Origin: Isotricha intestinalis
Taxonomy: Eukaryota; Ciliophora; Litostomatea; Vestibuliferida; Isotrichidae
Assembly: GCA_023807065.1 (NCBI GenBank)
Contig: JAJJLU010000796.1
Span: 1 to 18,510, forward strand
Length of the DNA stretch: 18,510 nt
Direction of reading: 5' to 3'
The position numbers and the translations under genes are program-made. Position 1 is the first letter of the stretch, and every line of letters begins with the position of its first letter. Shown here one piece after another: positions 5,849 to 14,372 of the stretch. The notes under the pieces are model-generated. The model saw only the letters and a program-made list of their open reading frames with translations. It ran no database searches and was not told where the DNA came from.

Positions 5849-8653
5849 ATGAATATATCCCATAAAATTTTATCAAATAATTCCTTTTCAAGTGACAAAA
5901 TTCAATATTATCAAAAAATTCTTTCAAAATATATAATAGCAATTAATAAGATTCAAAAAGAAAAAAAAATTTTAGTTAAATATAGACAACATGTTCTAGA
6001 TTGGTTATTTTCATATGATTTAGAAACTAGAATGATAATTTGTTGTGTAGAGAATAAAAGATATACAAATATAATGAATAAGTTATATTTAAGTCATAAA
6101 GATAATAAAAATACTAAATTTATAATAAAAGATGAAAAAGAAGAATCTTCTTCTTCATTAAAAGATAATGAAAACATATCCTTTTTTTATTCAAATGAAG
6201 AAACTCCTCAAAATGTAATTTTAGAAAGTTTTTTAAATGAAATCATATTTTATCAATGTGAATCGCCAATAAAAAATTTAAATAATTATTCAGATTACTT
6301 TACATTAAATGGAAGTGTTTTAAATGATAGAAAATTATTTCAAAATTATTTTAGTAAAATAAGTAAAGAAAAATATTTTAATATTCCAATTAAAACTCAT
6401 GACCCTTCAACAAAATTTTCAAATTTCAAATTACCAGAATGGATTTGTAATAATGATTCTACAAATAATAGAACATATTTTACAATTAGTGAATATTTTT
6501 GTGGTTTATTTGAACAAGTAATTTCAGTTAGATTTATAACAAGTTATAATAATAAAAATTTAAATGAAATTTTATCAAGTTGTTATTTGAAAGAATTATT
6601 TGATAAAAGTAAAATTATGATTAACTATTTAAATAGAATTAATGATAATAAATTTCATTATTTTAAAATTGATGAATTAATTGAAGAAATGTATAAAAAT
6701 AAGGATTTGGAAAATTTTATTCTAAAAAATTCAAACATTGATACTGATAATATTTCTGGATGGTTTGCTAATCCTTTATATTTTGATAAAACTCATACTT
6801 TAGAAGAAATTAAAAATGAAGTTGAACAACTTTTTGAATTTGATAAAATTTCAAATGAACAATTAATTAAAACAATTACTTTATTACACATTAAAAAATT
6901 ATTTACATATGATGATTTTCTGTGCAGAGGAATTTTTGAAAGAATTTATAATGATTATTCTCAAAAGATTGCAGATGATTTAATGACTGATATTGATTTT
7001 AATAATGAAAATAAAAAAAAGAATAAAAAAAAAAAAAAACAAAAATCAAAAGACAATAAGAAAGAAAAAAAAAAAGAAGAAGATGAAATTAATATAAAAG
7101 AAAAAATTACCTTTTTTTTAAAAGACTTTGTTTTTGAGTTAATAAATATTAGTATTGAAAAAAGTTTTGAAAAGGAAAAAAATATAAATGAAAGAAATAA
7201 TGAAAATAATGGATTCAAAAATAATTCAAAAAAGAAAAAGAAAAAAAAAAAAAATCAATTTTTTCTTTTTGAAACAGTAAAAAATAATATTAAACAATTA
7301 GATGGAAAAAATTCCTATCAATTAAATAATATAAATTTAGAATTAAATGAAAAAACTAAAATAAAAGAAAAAGAAAGTAGTTTAAATATTATTCAAAAAG
7401 AAGAAGAAATACAGGATTGTGAATCTCAAAAAAAAAAAGGAATTATATCTTCTTTTTCAGAAATTAAAATAGAAAAAACAAATAATACAAATAATATTAA
7501 TTTTTTATCTTCAATTCCTTCACATATAAATTCATTAACAATTTCTTCATCAAATAATTCTTCAACTAGTGGTGATTCTACAAAAAATAATCAAATTAAT
7601 ATATTTAATTTGAATAATACTTTTAATAACAATATTTTCTATGAAAATCAATTTTTTTTGAATCATAATTCTTTAATTTCTCTTTTTGATAATTTAAATA
7701 ATGATATAACAAATTTAAACTCAGAACAAGAAATTTTATTAGATTATCTTCATCAAATAAAAAAAATAATATATGAATACTTAAGAGAAATTACAAATAA
7801 AATTTATCCTAATTCAAAATTAGAAATTTATGGTTCAAGTTTATATAAATTAGACATTGAATGTTCTGATCTTGATTTATGTTTATCATCTAAAGAAAAA
7901 ATTTGTATTTCATTATTAATAAAAGAACTTAAAAATAATTATTACAATATTTATGAAAATATTTTTCCAATTCTTTCAGCTTCAGTTCCAGTAATAAAAT
8001 TAATAATAAATCCTTTAAAATTAAATAATGAACAAATAAATTCAATCTATGATAAAATATATTTAAGTGAATATTATAAAAATTACATTTTTGATAAAAA
8101 TGAAATAGATAAAATAAGAGTAGATATAACAATAAATTCAATGAATCATAAACAAATAATTTTTATTCAAAAATCTTTGATAAATTATCCTTCTATAAAA
8201 TATGTAATAAAAATTTTAAAAAGGTGTTTATATGAAAAAAATATGAATCAAACATATAAAGGGGGAATGAGTTCATATGTTTTATTTCTATTAACTTATT
8301 CTTTTACAAAATGGAATGTTATAATTAATAATAAAATTGATTCTCCTGGAGAATTATTAATTGATTTTTTATTTTATTATACTAGTGTTATAGATTTCAA
8401 CCAAACTTTGATTAATGCTAAGTTAAATAATCCTTTTTTGTTTTATAATAATTTAGAAACTATTCCAACAATTCTTGATCCAGTTACAATGAATAATGCT
8501 TCTAAAAGTGTTTTTAGAATTTTTGATGTGGTTAAACTTTTTAATATTATTTATTGGGATATCTATATAATTTATAAAAAAATTAGTGAAGATTTGTCTA
8601 ATGAAAAAAAAAGAAATATTATTAAATCTCTTTTTGAAAATTTATTGAAATAA
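5849..8653 (+). CDS. Non-canonical poly(A) polymerase (Trf4/PAPD5-like nucleotidyltransferase)
   Basis: Adds nucleotides, usually A, to RNA 3' ends; Trf4-type enzymes tag nuclear RNAs for exosome decay or processing. The catalytic module is in the last third: YGSSLYKL with G662-S663-S664, the metal-binding pair D674-x-D676 (SDLDLCLSS) and the third aspartate D759 (IRVDIT). The central domain has GGMSSY (805-810), PGELLIDFLFYY, and the nucleotide-recognition stretch (ILDPVTMNNASKSVFRI), all in family order. The first ~640 residues are unusual. Residues about 40-380 are globular-looking with DWLFSYDLETRM near the start. Residues about 386-415 and 459-469 are lysine tracts coded by A runs, and a low-complexity N/S/T linker follows. 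Trf4 of yeast is much shorter. The lysine runs may act in nuclear import or RNA binding (inference). Confidence 0.9.
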   Translation: MNISHKILSNNSFSSDKIQYYQKILSKYIIAINKIQKEKKILVKYRQHVLDWLFSYDLETRMIICCVENKRYTNIMNKLYLSHKDNKNTKFIIKDEKEESSSSLKDNENISFFYSNEETPQNVILESFLNEIIFYQCESPIKNLNNYSDYFTLNGSVLNDRKLFQNYFSKISKEKYFNIPIKTHDPSTKFSNFKLPEWICNNDSTNNRTYFTISEYFCGLFEQVISVRFITSYNNKNLNEILSSCYLKELFDKSKIMINYLNRINDNKFHYFKIDELIEEMYKNKDLENFILKNSNIDTDNISGWFANPLYFDKTHTLEEIKNEVEQLFEFDKISNEQLIKTITLLHIKKLFTYDDFLCRGIFERIYNDYSQKIADDLMTDIDFNNENKKKNKKKKKQKSKDNKKEKKKEEDEINIKEKITFFLKDFVFELINISIEKSFEKEKNINERNNENNGFKNNSKKKKKKKKNQFFLFETVKNNIKQLDGKNSYQLNNINLELNEKTKIKEKESSLNIIQKEEEIQDCESQKKKGIISSFSEIKIEKTNNTNNINFLSSIPSHINSLTISSSNNSSTSGDSTKNNQINIFNLNNTFNNNIFYENQFFLNHNSLISLFDNLNNDITNLNSEQEILLDYLHQIKKIIYEYLREITNKIYPNSKLEIYGSSLYKLDIECSDLDLCLSSKEKICISLLIKELKNNYYNIYENIFPILSASVPVIKLIINPLKLNNEQINSIYDKIYLSEYYKNYIFDKNEIDKIRVDITINSMNHKQIIFIQKSLINYPSIKYVIKILKRCLYEKNMNQTYKGGMSSYVLFLLTYSFTKWNVIINNKIDSPGELLIDFLFYYTSVIDFNQTLINAKLNNPFLFYNNLETIPTILDPVTMNNASKSVFRIFDVVKLFNIIYWDIYIIYKKISEDLSNEKKRNIIKSLFENLLK

Positions 8654-8905
8654 TTTTTGATTATACATTTATTTTCAATCAAATATACATTTATTTAATA
8701 AAAAATTGTATAATAAATAATAATTAATATATATTATAATTTATTATACATTATTATTAATAATTTTTTTTACTGTAAACAAAAAAATAAAAAAAAATTA
8801 AAAAAATTTCAATTAATCTTTTTAAAATTAAAATGAAAAAAATATATATTTTTACAAAAAAATTGAAATTGCTGTAAAAAACTAAAAAACATTATATAAA
8901 AATGA
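8654..8905. other. Spacer after the poly(A) polymerase gene
   Basis: About 250 bases, nearly all A and T. The last ~60 bases may still hold a few codons of the pseudogene that follows (a K/E-rich stretch followed by KTLYKNE), with stop codons between. No terminator-like or RNA feature can be supported. Confidence 0.35.
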
Positions 8906-9633
8906 GATAATTTTGGAACATTTGTATTAGGTAGAATAACTATAATATTATTTTGTATTCTTTCAATAACTACACAATATATGTACGAGTTCCATTTATA
9001 ACAAGACAAAATGTAGAATTTATACATTCAAATAAAATAAAAAGATACTATATATAAATTTAATAGAATATAAAATTTAATTTAGGATTTGGAATTCAAT
9101 ATCAATAAGATTCAACAACACTAATTTATGACGCAGAAAAATATTTTACTTCTCAATTAAAACAAATGAATGGATTGGTATTGAAGAAATATATGAATAT
9201 CCTTTTAGATTAAAAAAATGTGTACGATATGATTTTTTTAATTTAGTAAATTGATATGAATGGAGTTGGTGGAATATTATATCCATTTTTAAATGAATCA
9301 GTTGATTTTACTCTTGATGGTTTATATACTGATTATTATGAAGTTAGATTAACTGAATATGGTATGAATAATTTAGAAGAATATAGATCTTTTATGCAAA
9401 ATAATCCTATTGAAATGGATATTTATTTTTAGATACTTCTATCCTTTATAAAAATAGAAGTAATCCTTTACCTGTTTATATTAATTATATTATTAAAGGA
9501 TTAGATTTAAATTTTAATAAAACATCTGAAATTTTATTATCTAATATTGAATTTACTAATGATGAGAATTTATTTTTTTAATAATGAAAATACTTATATT
9601 AGAGATTCTTTTGATAAAAATGAAGATTCATAG
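8906..9633 (+). pseudogene. Wrecked copy of the ciliate-type two-pass membrane protein family
   Basis: Pieces of one protein appear in order but in changing frames. A membrane helix (LGRITIILFCILSI) lies at 8915-8998. NIKFNLGFGIQYQ, a TAA at 9106-9108 and DSTTLIYDAEKYF follow at 9067-9160. A segment ending KKCVRYDFFNLVN covers about 9160-9252. LDGLYTDYYEVRL through LEEYRSFMQNNP covers 9250-9429. NPLPVYINYIIKGLDLNFNK and on to 9578 come next, with a last piece to TAG 9631-9633. The order matches the first ~280 residues of the intact 643-residue protein at 14373-16304: helix, ENIFFAF, C/SDF, LFCPD...GYWD..YYFEI, LDTLRDFLNQDNP, KPIIKRYKIHY. At least five frame changes and several in-frame stops show decay, not one sequencing slip. 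The second helix and cytosolic part are missing. Confidence 0.75.
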
Positions 9634-9758
9634 ATATTTGTGTTTTTTGTTGTTTCTTTACTAAAGTGTTTTTATTCATAATATATTCTGGATTATAATT
9701 ATTTCATATTTTCATTTCATTTTCATAATATATTTTATCATTTTTTGCTTATTCATTT

Positions 9759-10205
9759 TTATTCTTTTTCTTCATTTTTTCTTCCTATAAAATATGATAC
9801 AGTTATTTCTGTATTTTTTTCTTTTATTGTGTTTGTGAAAAATTCTATATTTTGTTTTTTTTTCTTTGATTCTTGGTCATTTTTCTTTTTTAATATTTTT
9901 GAATTATCTAATTGAAATAAGAATTTTGATTTAGAATCATCTTCGTAAACATTAGTATTATTCTCATTTTCATTATCTAAATTTGAATTATCATTTTCTG
10001 AAACATCAACTATGATTTCTTTTTTAGGAAAATTTTTATTCGTTTCATAATATTTTAATAATTTTTCTTTAAATATAAGAATATAAAAAATAAAACTATA
10101 TAAAATAAAAAATAAAAAGCAAAATCCAATACAAAAATAATTTAAATATTGAAAAAAAGAATTATAAATCAGATTATAAATGAATTACGAATTTATTATT
10201 AACAT
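9759..10205 (-). pseudogene. Membrane-protein remnant: TM helix plus charged tail, no usable start
   Basis: A minus-strand frame is open from 10184 to the TAA at 9759-9761 (141 codons) yet contains no ATG. The only upstream in-frame ATG (10205-10203) is followed after six codons by TAA at 10187-10185. The open part encodes a strongly hydrophobic segment (FCIGFCFLFFILYSFIFYIL) and then a long hydrophilic tail rich in D/N/E/K (VDVSENDNSNLDNENENN, later QESKKKKQN). Codon and residue use look like a real protein. No GT...AG intron of 20-40 nt removes the TAA. It may be a 5'-truncated or nonsense-mutated gene, or a gene whose first exon I cannot place. I do not recognise the family. It follows the 1004-residue gene on the same strand. 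Confidence 0.5.
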
Positions 10206-10279
10206 ATAATAAAAATATTAAATAGATTATATAATGAAATAAGAATTAAATAATTTTTCAAATTCCTATATAATGATTA

Positions 10280-13200
10280 TTAATCAAAATGAATCAGTTC
10301 TTCATTAATAATAACATGTCCATTTCTTTCTTTGGGCTCCAAAGAATTCATAATAACATATCCAGTTTTAGAACTATATTTCTTATGCTTTTTTTTTTTT
10401 TTCATCCAACATTTATAAATAAAAAAGATTAATATAATTAAAGATATCAATCCAATAATAATCAAAATAATATAACTCAATATACTTCTTGGAGGAATAT
10501 TTATAATTAACTCTTCATAAATTGAATAACTGGGATAATCTTCTTCAAGAGAATAAGAAATAATATTTATTTTATAATCTCCTGGTGACAAATATAATTC
10601 AACATTTGTTTGGTTAGATATTGTAATATTTGGTTCTTCATTTATGAAAGCACAAAATCCATTTAAAGTTGAATTTTTTGGCAAAATATATAAAGAATAA
10701 TTTGTTGATACTTCATAATCTATATCTTCAAAGAATAAATATTTTGACCATGAAATATTAACTTTTCTACCATTATCTGTTAAATTAATTTTTAATTTTT
10801 CTTCAAACAAATATAAATCATAAACTTCTTTATATGTATAAAAAAAATTTATTAATAAATCATCAGATGAGAAATTACCATTTGAAGAATTCAATTGATT
10901 TATTATTAAATATGTATTATTGTATAAATTTTCTTGAAAAATAAAAGTTATATCATCTGGAATTTTTTTATTTGCAATTAAATTATTATCATTTTCATAA
11001 AATGTAAACAAGGAATAATCATTTTCTTTATTACATTTATTAATATTCATTATTAAAACTTGGGATTTATTTTCATTAAATTCATCTCCAAAAATTCTAT
11101 AATTAGTATTAATATATACAGGAGTTAAAGTTCTTTCATTTAAATTCTGGATTTTATTGTTATAATAATATCTTATATTAATAAAAATATTAAAGTCTTT
11201 TTCTTCATGTTTAAAATCAATTAAAAAGAAGATAAATTCATCTTCTTTTATTTTATTGTGAAATTTATTATAAGGGTTTGAAAATTTGAAAATATAATTA
11301 TTTTCAAAATAATAATAATTTGAAGGGTTTGGAATATAAAATTTCCCTTCTTCTTCTTTTATTTTAACATAATCATAATATATAAATATTTTTTTTACAC
11401 CTTTTTTAGGAATAATTTCAATAGTAACATAATCATATAATATATCTTTTCTAAACTTAAAAGAAACTTTCTTTTTAGAATATTCTATTTCATTGTTTCC
11501 TTCAATAATATTTGAATATAGATAAGTAGAAGTTAAATAAAATTGAAAAAAAGAATTTTTACCTTGTTTATCTTTTTTTTCAATACTAAAACTAGGGTTA
11601 GTTTCTTTGTTTGCAATTTTATCTGTAAATGGATTATTTTTGTCTATTGTGTATGTCATTTGATTGTATTTCATTTGAATTTTATTTTTACTTTCTATAT
11701 GAAATATATATAATATATTAGAAACATTTGTATTTAATTCATATTCAATATTTTCTTTTAAATTTCCTAAAATCTCTTCTCCCTCTAAAATTTTTTTTTT
11801 ATAATTCTCTTTTGTTATATCCTTAATATATTTTAATTTTATGTTAGTTGGAGCTTTACATTTTAAAGAATAAAAAATAGAAGGTTGAGATTCTATAGAT
11901 ATAATATCTGTTTCAACTTTCTTTCTAGGAGTGTCTAAAAAATCTATACTATCTATTGGGGTATTATAACTTAAATTATATTCTCCATATAATTCTTCAA
12001 TTAATAAATGATTATAATTAGGAATATCATTATCATAATTTTCAACAAGAATCAATTCATCATTGCAATTTATTAATTCTAAAAAAAAAACTTTATTTGA
12101 GGATCTTGGTTCATAATTAAATATAATATTATGAGAGTCAGTTTTAATTTGAATTTCCACATTTCCGGAATCTCCTTTTAAACCAATTGTAATTGTATTT
12201 TCTAAATTTTCTTTTTTTTTCGAATCTTTAGCTATAATAAATAATTGAAATAAATGAAAAACATTATTTGGCAAATTAGAATCTTTCATAAATAAATTCC
12301 CTTGATATAAGATTGAAGCTTTATTTTCTTTTATAAAAATAAAAACATTTTCTTTTTTTGGAAATCCATCACTGAATTTTAATTTAATATATTTCCTAAT
12401 ATCATTTGAAATTGATGTATTGATATGACAATTTGAAATATTTTTATTGTTTATTTTAATTTCTTCAATTCTTTTTGGAAGATATATTGTTGAAGTAATA
12501 TTATATTCTCCACTATAATTTATGCTAAAAATAAAAAATTTATTTGATTGATTTAATTTTTTAAAAGGAAGAAAAAAATAATACTTTAAATTTCCTTTAA
12601 TATTCCTTAATGAATAATCAAATAAAAAATTTTTTGGTTCTTTTATTTCACTTTTTTCATTAATCAATTCATTTTTTATTGAAAAAAATTGTTTCAAATT
12701 TTCATCTGCTGGAATTTCTATTTCAATTACATTTTCTTCATTAATATTATAATTTGAAATATTAATATAATATAAATAAGAACAATTATCATTTGTAAAA
12801 TTTGTTTTTAAAATTTCTTCATGTAAAATTTCTTTTGACTGGACAGATAATTTTGAAAAATTATTTTTATTTTCGACACTTTTAACATCAAATTCATTAA
12901 AAATTTTAACTGTAATTGAAGAATTTTTTGAAAGAATAATAAAAAAATAATCTGCTTTTTCAATAAATTTTTTATCATTTTTATGTATATAAAAATTAAA
13001 TATTGAACAAGAATTCCAATTATAATCAATAAAATCTCCTTTTCCATCAATTTTTATATCATTTATATTATTATATACAAAAATATCTACTTGTTTATTT
13101 GATTGAAATATAATATCTCCGAATTTATTATTTATAAATTTTAAAATTGTATAATTTCTATCATTCCCAAAATCTAAATTAATTAAATCAAACGAGGAAA

Positions 13201-13294
13201 CTTCTTGATAATTATAATTATTTTGAAAATTAATATTCATGACACAAATAAATAAGAAATCCATCAAAAAATATTGGAAAAAAAAAAATGCCAT
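10280..13294 (-). CDS. Large single-pass type I membrane protein, 1004 aa
   Basis: Family not recognised. The layout is clear: a hydrophobic N-terminus (about 1-20, possible signal peptide, with a second Met at residue 11 as an alternative start); an ectodomain of about 900 residues; one transmembrane helix (about 937-960, SYIILIIIGLISLIILIFF); and a 44-residue cytosolic tail that starts with a lysine-rich stop-transfer patch (KCWMKKKKKHKK). The ectodomain is rich in short beta-like strands alternating with N/D/K loops. It has many N-x-S/T sequons (for example NSS, NIS, NTT, NET) and few cysteines, suggesting a repeated beta-sandwich surface protein. The tail contains YVIM and an E/I/H-rich end that could carry sorting signals. 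An uninterrupted 3-kb frame across many A/T runs argues that the base calling here is good. Confidence 0.85.
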   Translation of the reverse strand: MAFFFFQYFLMDFLFICVMNINFQNNYNYQEVSSFDLINLDFGNDRNYTILKFINNKFGDIIFQSNKQVDIFVYNNINDIKIDGKGDFIDYNWNSCSIFNFYIHKNDKKFIEKADYFFIILSKNSSITVKIFNEFDVKSVENKNNFSKLSVQSKEILHEEILKTNFTNDNCSYLYYINISNYNINEENVIEIEIPADENLKQFFSIKNELINEKSEIKEPKNFLFDYSLRNIKGNLKYYFFLPFKKLNQSNKFFIFSINYSGEYNITSTIYLPKRIEEIKINNKNISNCHINTSISNDIRKYIKLKFSDGFPKKENVFIFIKENKASILYQGNLFMKDSNLPNNVFHLFQLFIIAKDSKKKENLENTITIGLKGDSGNVEIQIKTDSHNIIFNYEPRSSNKVFFLELINCNDELILVENYDNDIPNYNHLLIEELYGEYNLSYNTPIDSIDFLDTPRKKVETDIISIESQPSIFYSLKCKAPTNIKLKYIKDITKENYKKKILEGEEILGNLKENIEYELNTNVSNILYIFHIESKNKIQMKYNQMTYTIDKNNPFTDKIANKETNPSFSIEKKDKQGKNSFFQFYLTSTYLYSNIIEGNNEIEYSKKKVSFKFRKDILYDYVTIEIIPKKGVKKIFIYYDYVKIKEEEGKFYIPNPSNYYYFENNYIFKFSNPYNKFHNKIKEDEFIFFLIDFKHEEKDFNIFINIRYYYNNKIQNLNERTLTPVYINTNYRIFGDEFNENKSQVLIMNINKCNKENDYSLFTFYENDNNLIANKKIPDDITFIFQENLYNNTYLIINQLNSSNGNFSSDDLLINFFYTYKEVYDLYLFEEKLKINLTDNGRKVNISWSKYLFFEDIDYEVSTNYSLYILPKNSTLNGFCAFINEEPNITISNQTNVELYLSPGDYKINIISYSLEEDYPSYSIYEELIINIPPRSILSYIILIIIGLISLIILIFFIYKCWMKKKKKHKKYSSKTGYVIMNSLEPKERNGHVIINEELIHFD

Positions 13295-13392
13295 TTCTAT
13301 ATAAAAATTTGCTTTAATATTTTTATTATATCATTAAAATAAATTAAAAATCATATTTATGACAATAAATTATATTTATTAAAAAGTGAAAA

Positions 13393-14088
13393 ATGGATGT
13401 GATAAAAAGTAATATAAAAGTTATTGTTGTGGGATGTACAGGACTAATTGCATTATATGGTTTATTAGTTTTAATATGTGGACCAGTCAGAACAAAAGGA
13501 TATAAAGAATATTATAATTATAAAAAAAAAATCGAATATCCAAATAAGATTTTGAAAAGAGATAAAAGGAAGCTCAAAGATTTAAAAGCTTTCGAAACTG
13601 CAACATTTGTATTAGATTTTATTTTAGGTTTAGGATTATGTTGTCTTTTAATATTAGATTTATCCGCTAAATTACCTGATGTAATTAATTATCAAATTAT
13701 TGGTTTTATAGGTTTGGGTTTTTCAGCAATGTCATTTATTTTCCAATTTGCTTACATTTGGTTGGTTGGAAGTATATTTTATAGACATTTTTATGATGCA
13801 AAATATTCATATGATTTTTATAAAAATAATTCAGGAACTGCTGAATTTAATGAATTTTTTTATAATATGTATAAAAAAATGACTAAAACTGCTAAATTAA
13901 TGGTTTGTTCTATTGTTTTTGGAATATTATTTCTTTTTATTATTCTTCTTACTGGTTTATTTTATTATTTATATTTAAATGATAAAGTTCCAGAGATTAA
14001 AAAGAATAATGATGATTCTTCACAAAAAGAAAATAATGAAAATGAAGAAAGAAGTGTAGATGAAAAAAAAAAAATAGAAAAAATTTAA
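13393..14088 (+). CDS. Four-pass membrane protein of unknown function, 231 aa
   Basis: Not recognised. Four hydrophobic helices are visible at about 8-30, 69-90, 100-125 and 168-193. A basic loop lies between the first two (KKKIEYPNKILKRDKRKLKD), an aromatic loop (FYRHFYDAKYSYDFY) between the third and fourth, and the C-terminal tail from about 197 is highly charged and D/N/E/K-rich. Cysteines sit in or beside the helices (C15, C29, C83, C84, C172). The topology resembles tetraspan membrane proteins, but the large cysteine-rich loop of tetraspanins is absent. It is divergent from the 1004-residue surface-protein gene across 98 bp, so the two may share regulation. The frame ends in TAA and no intron is needed. 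Confidence 0.8.
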   Translation: MDVIKSNIKVIVVGCTGLIALYGLLVLICGPVRTKGYKEYYNYKKKIEYPNKILKRDKRKLKDLKAFETATFVLDFILGLGLCCLLILDLSAKLPDVINYQIIGFIGLGFSAMSFIFQFAYIWLVGSIFYRHFYDAKYSYDFYKNNSGTAEFNEFFYNMYKKMTKTAKLMVCSIVFGILFLFIILLTGLFYYLYLNDKVPEIKKNNDDSSQKENNENEERSVDEKKKIEKI

Positions 14089-14372
14089 AAAAAATTATCA
14101 TCTGTTTTTCAATTTATTTTTTTCTTTGAATAAATAATTATTTAAAAATTTTTATTATTTAAAAGAAATATTTTTTATAATATACAATTTTTTAGGAACA
14201 ATGAAATAAAACACTTTTCCATAAATATTATTAAAATATTGTTTATAAATATAAAAATATTCATAATCACTTATCCTTTTTAAATTACTAATTGTTTATA
14301 TTTTTAAAATTTATACTAACTTTTTTTGAATATGAATGTAATATTTTTGACTTTTAATTTTTTAAAAGTTTA

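Noticed and set aside
6961..7218. Minus-strand ORF of S/F/L inside the poly(A) polymerase gene
   Set aside because: It is the antisense image of the lysine tracts in the well-supported + strand gene.
8809..9027. Minus-strand 72-codon ORF rich in F, Y and I
   Set aside because: It is the reverse complement of the membrane-helix part of the pseudogene, whose + strand reading matches the 643-residue family.
10095..10191. A ~93-nt in-frame intron rescuing the frame at 9759-10205
   Set aside because: It is several times longer than the two introns seen and would remove the transmembrane helix.
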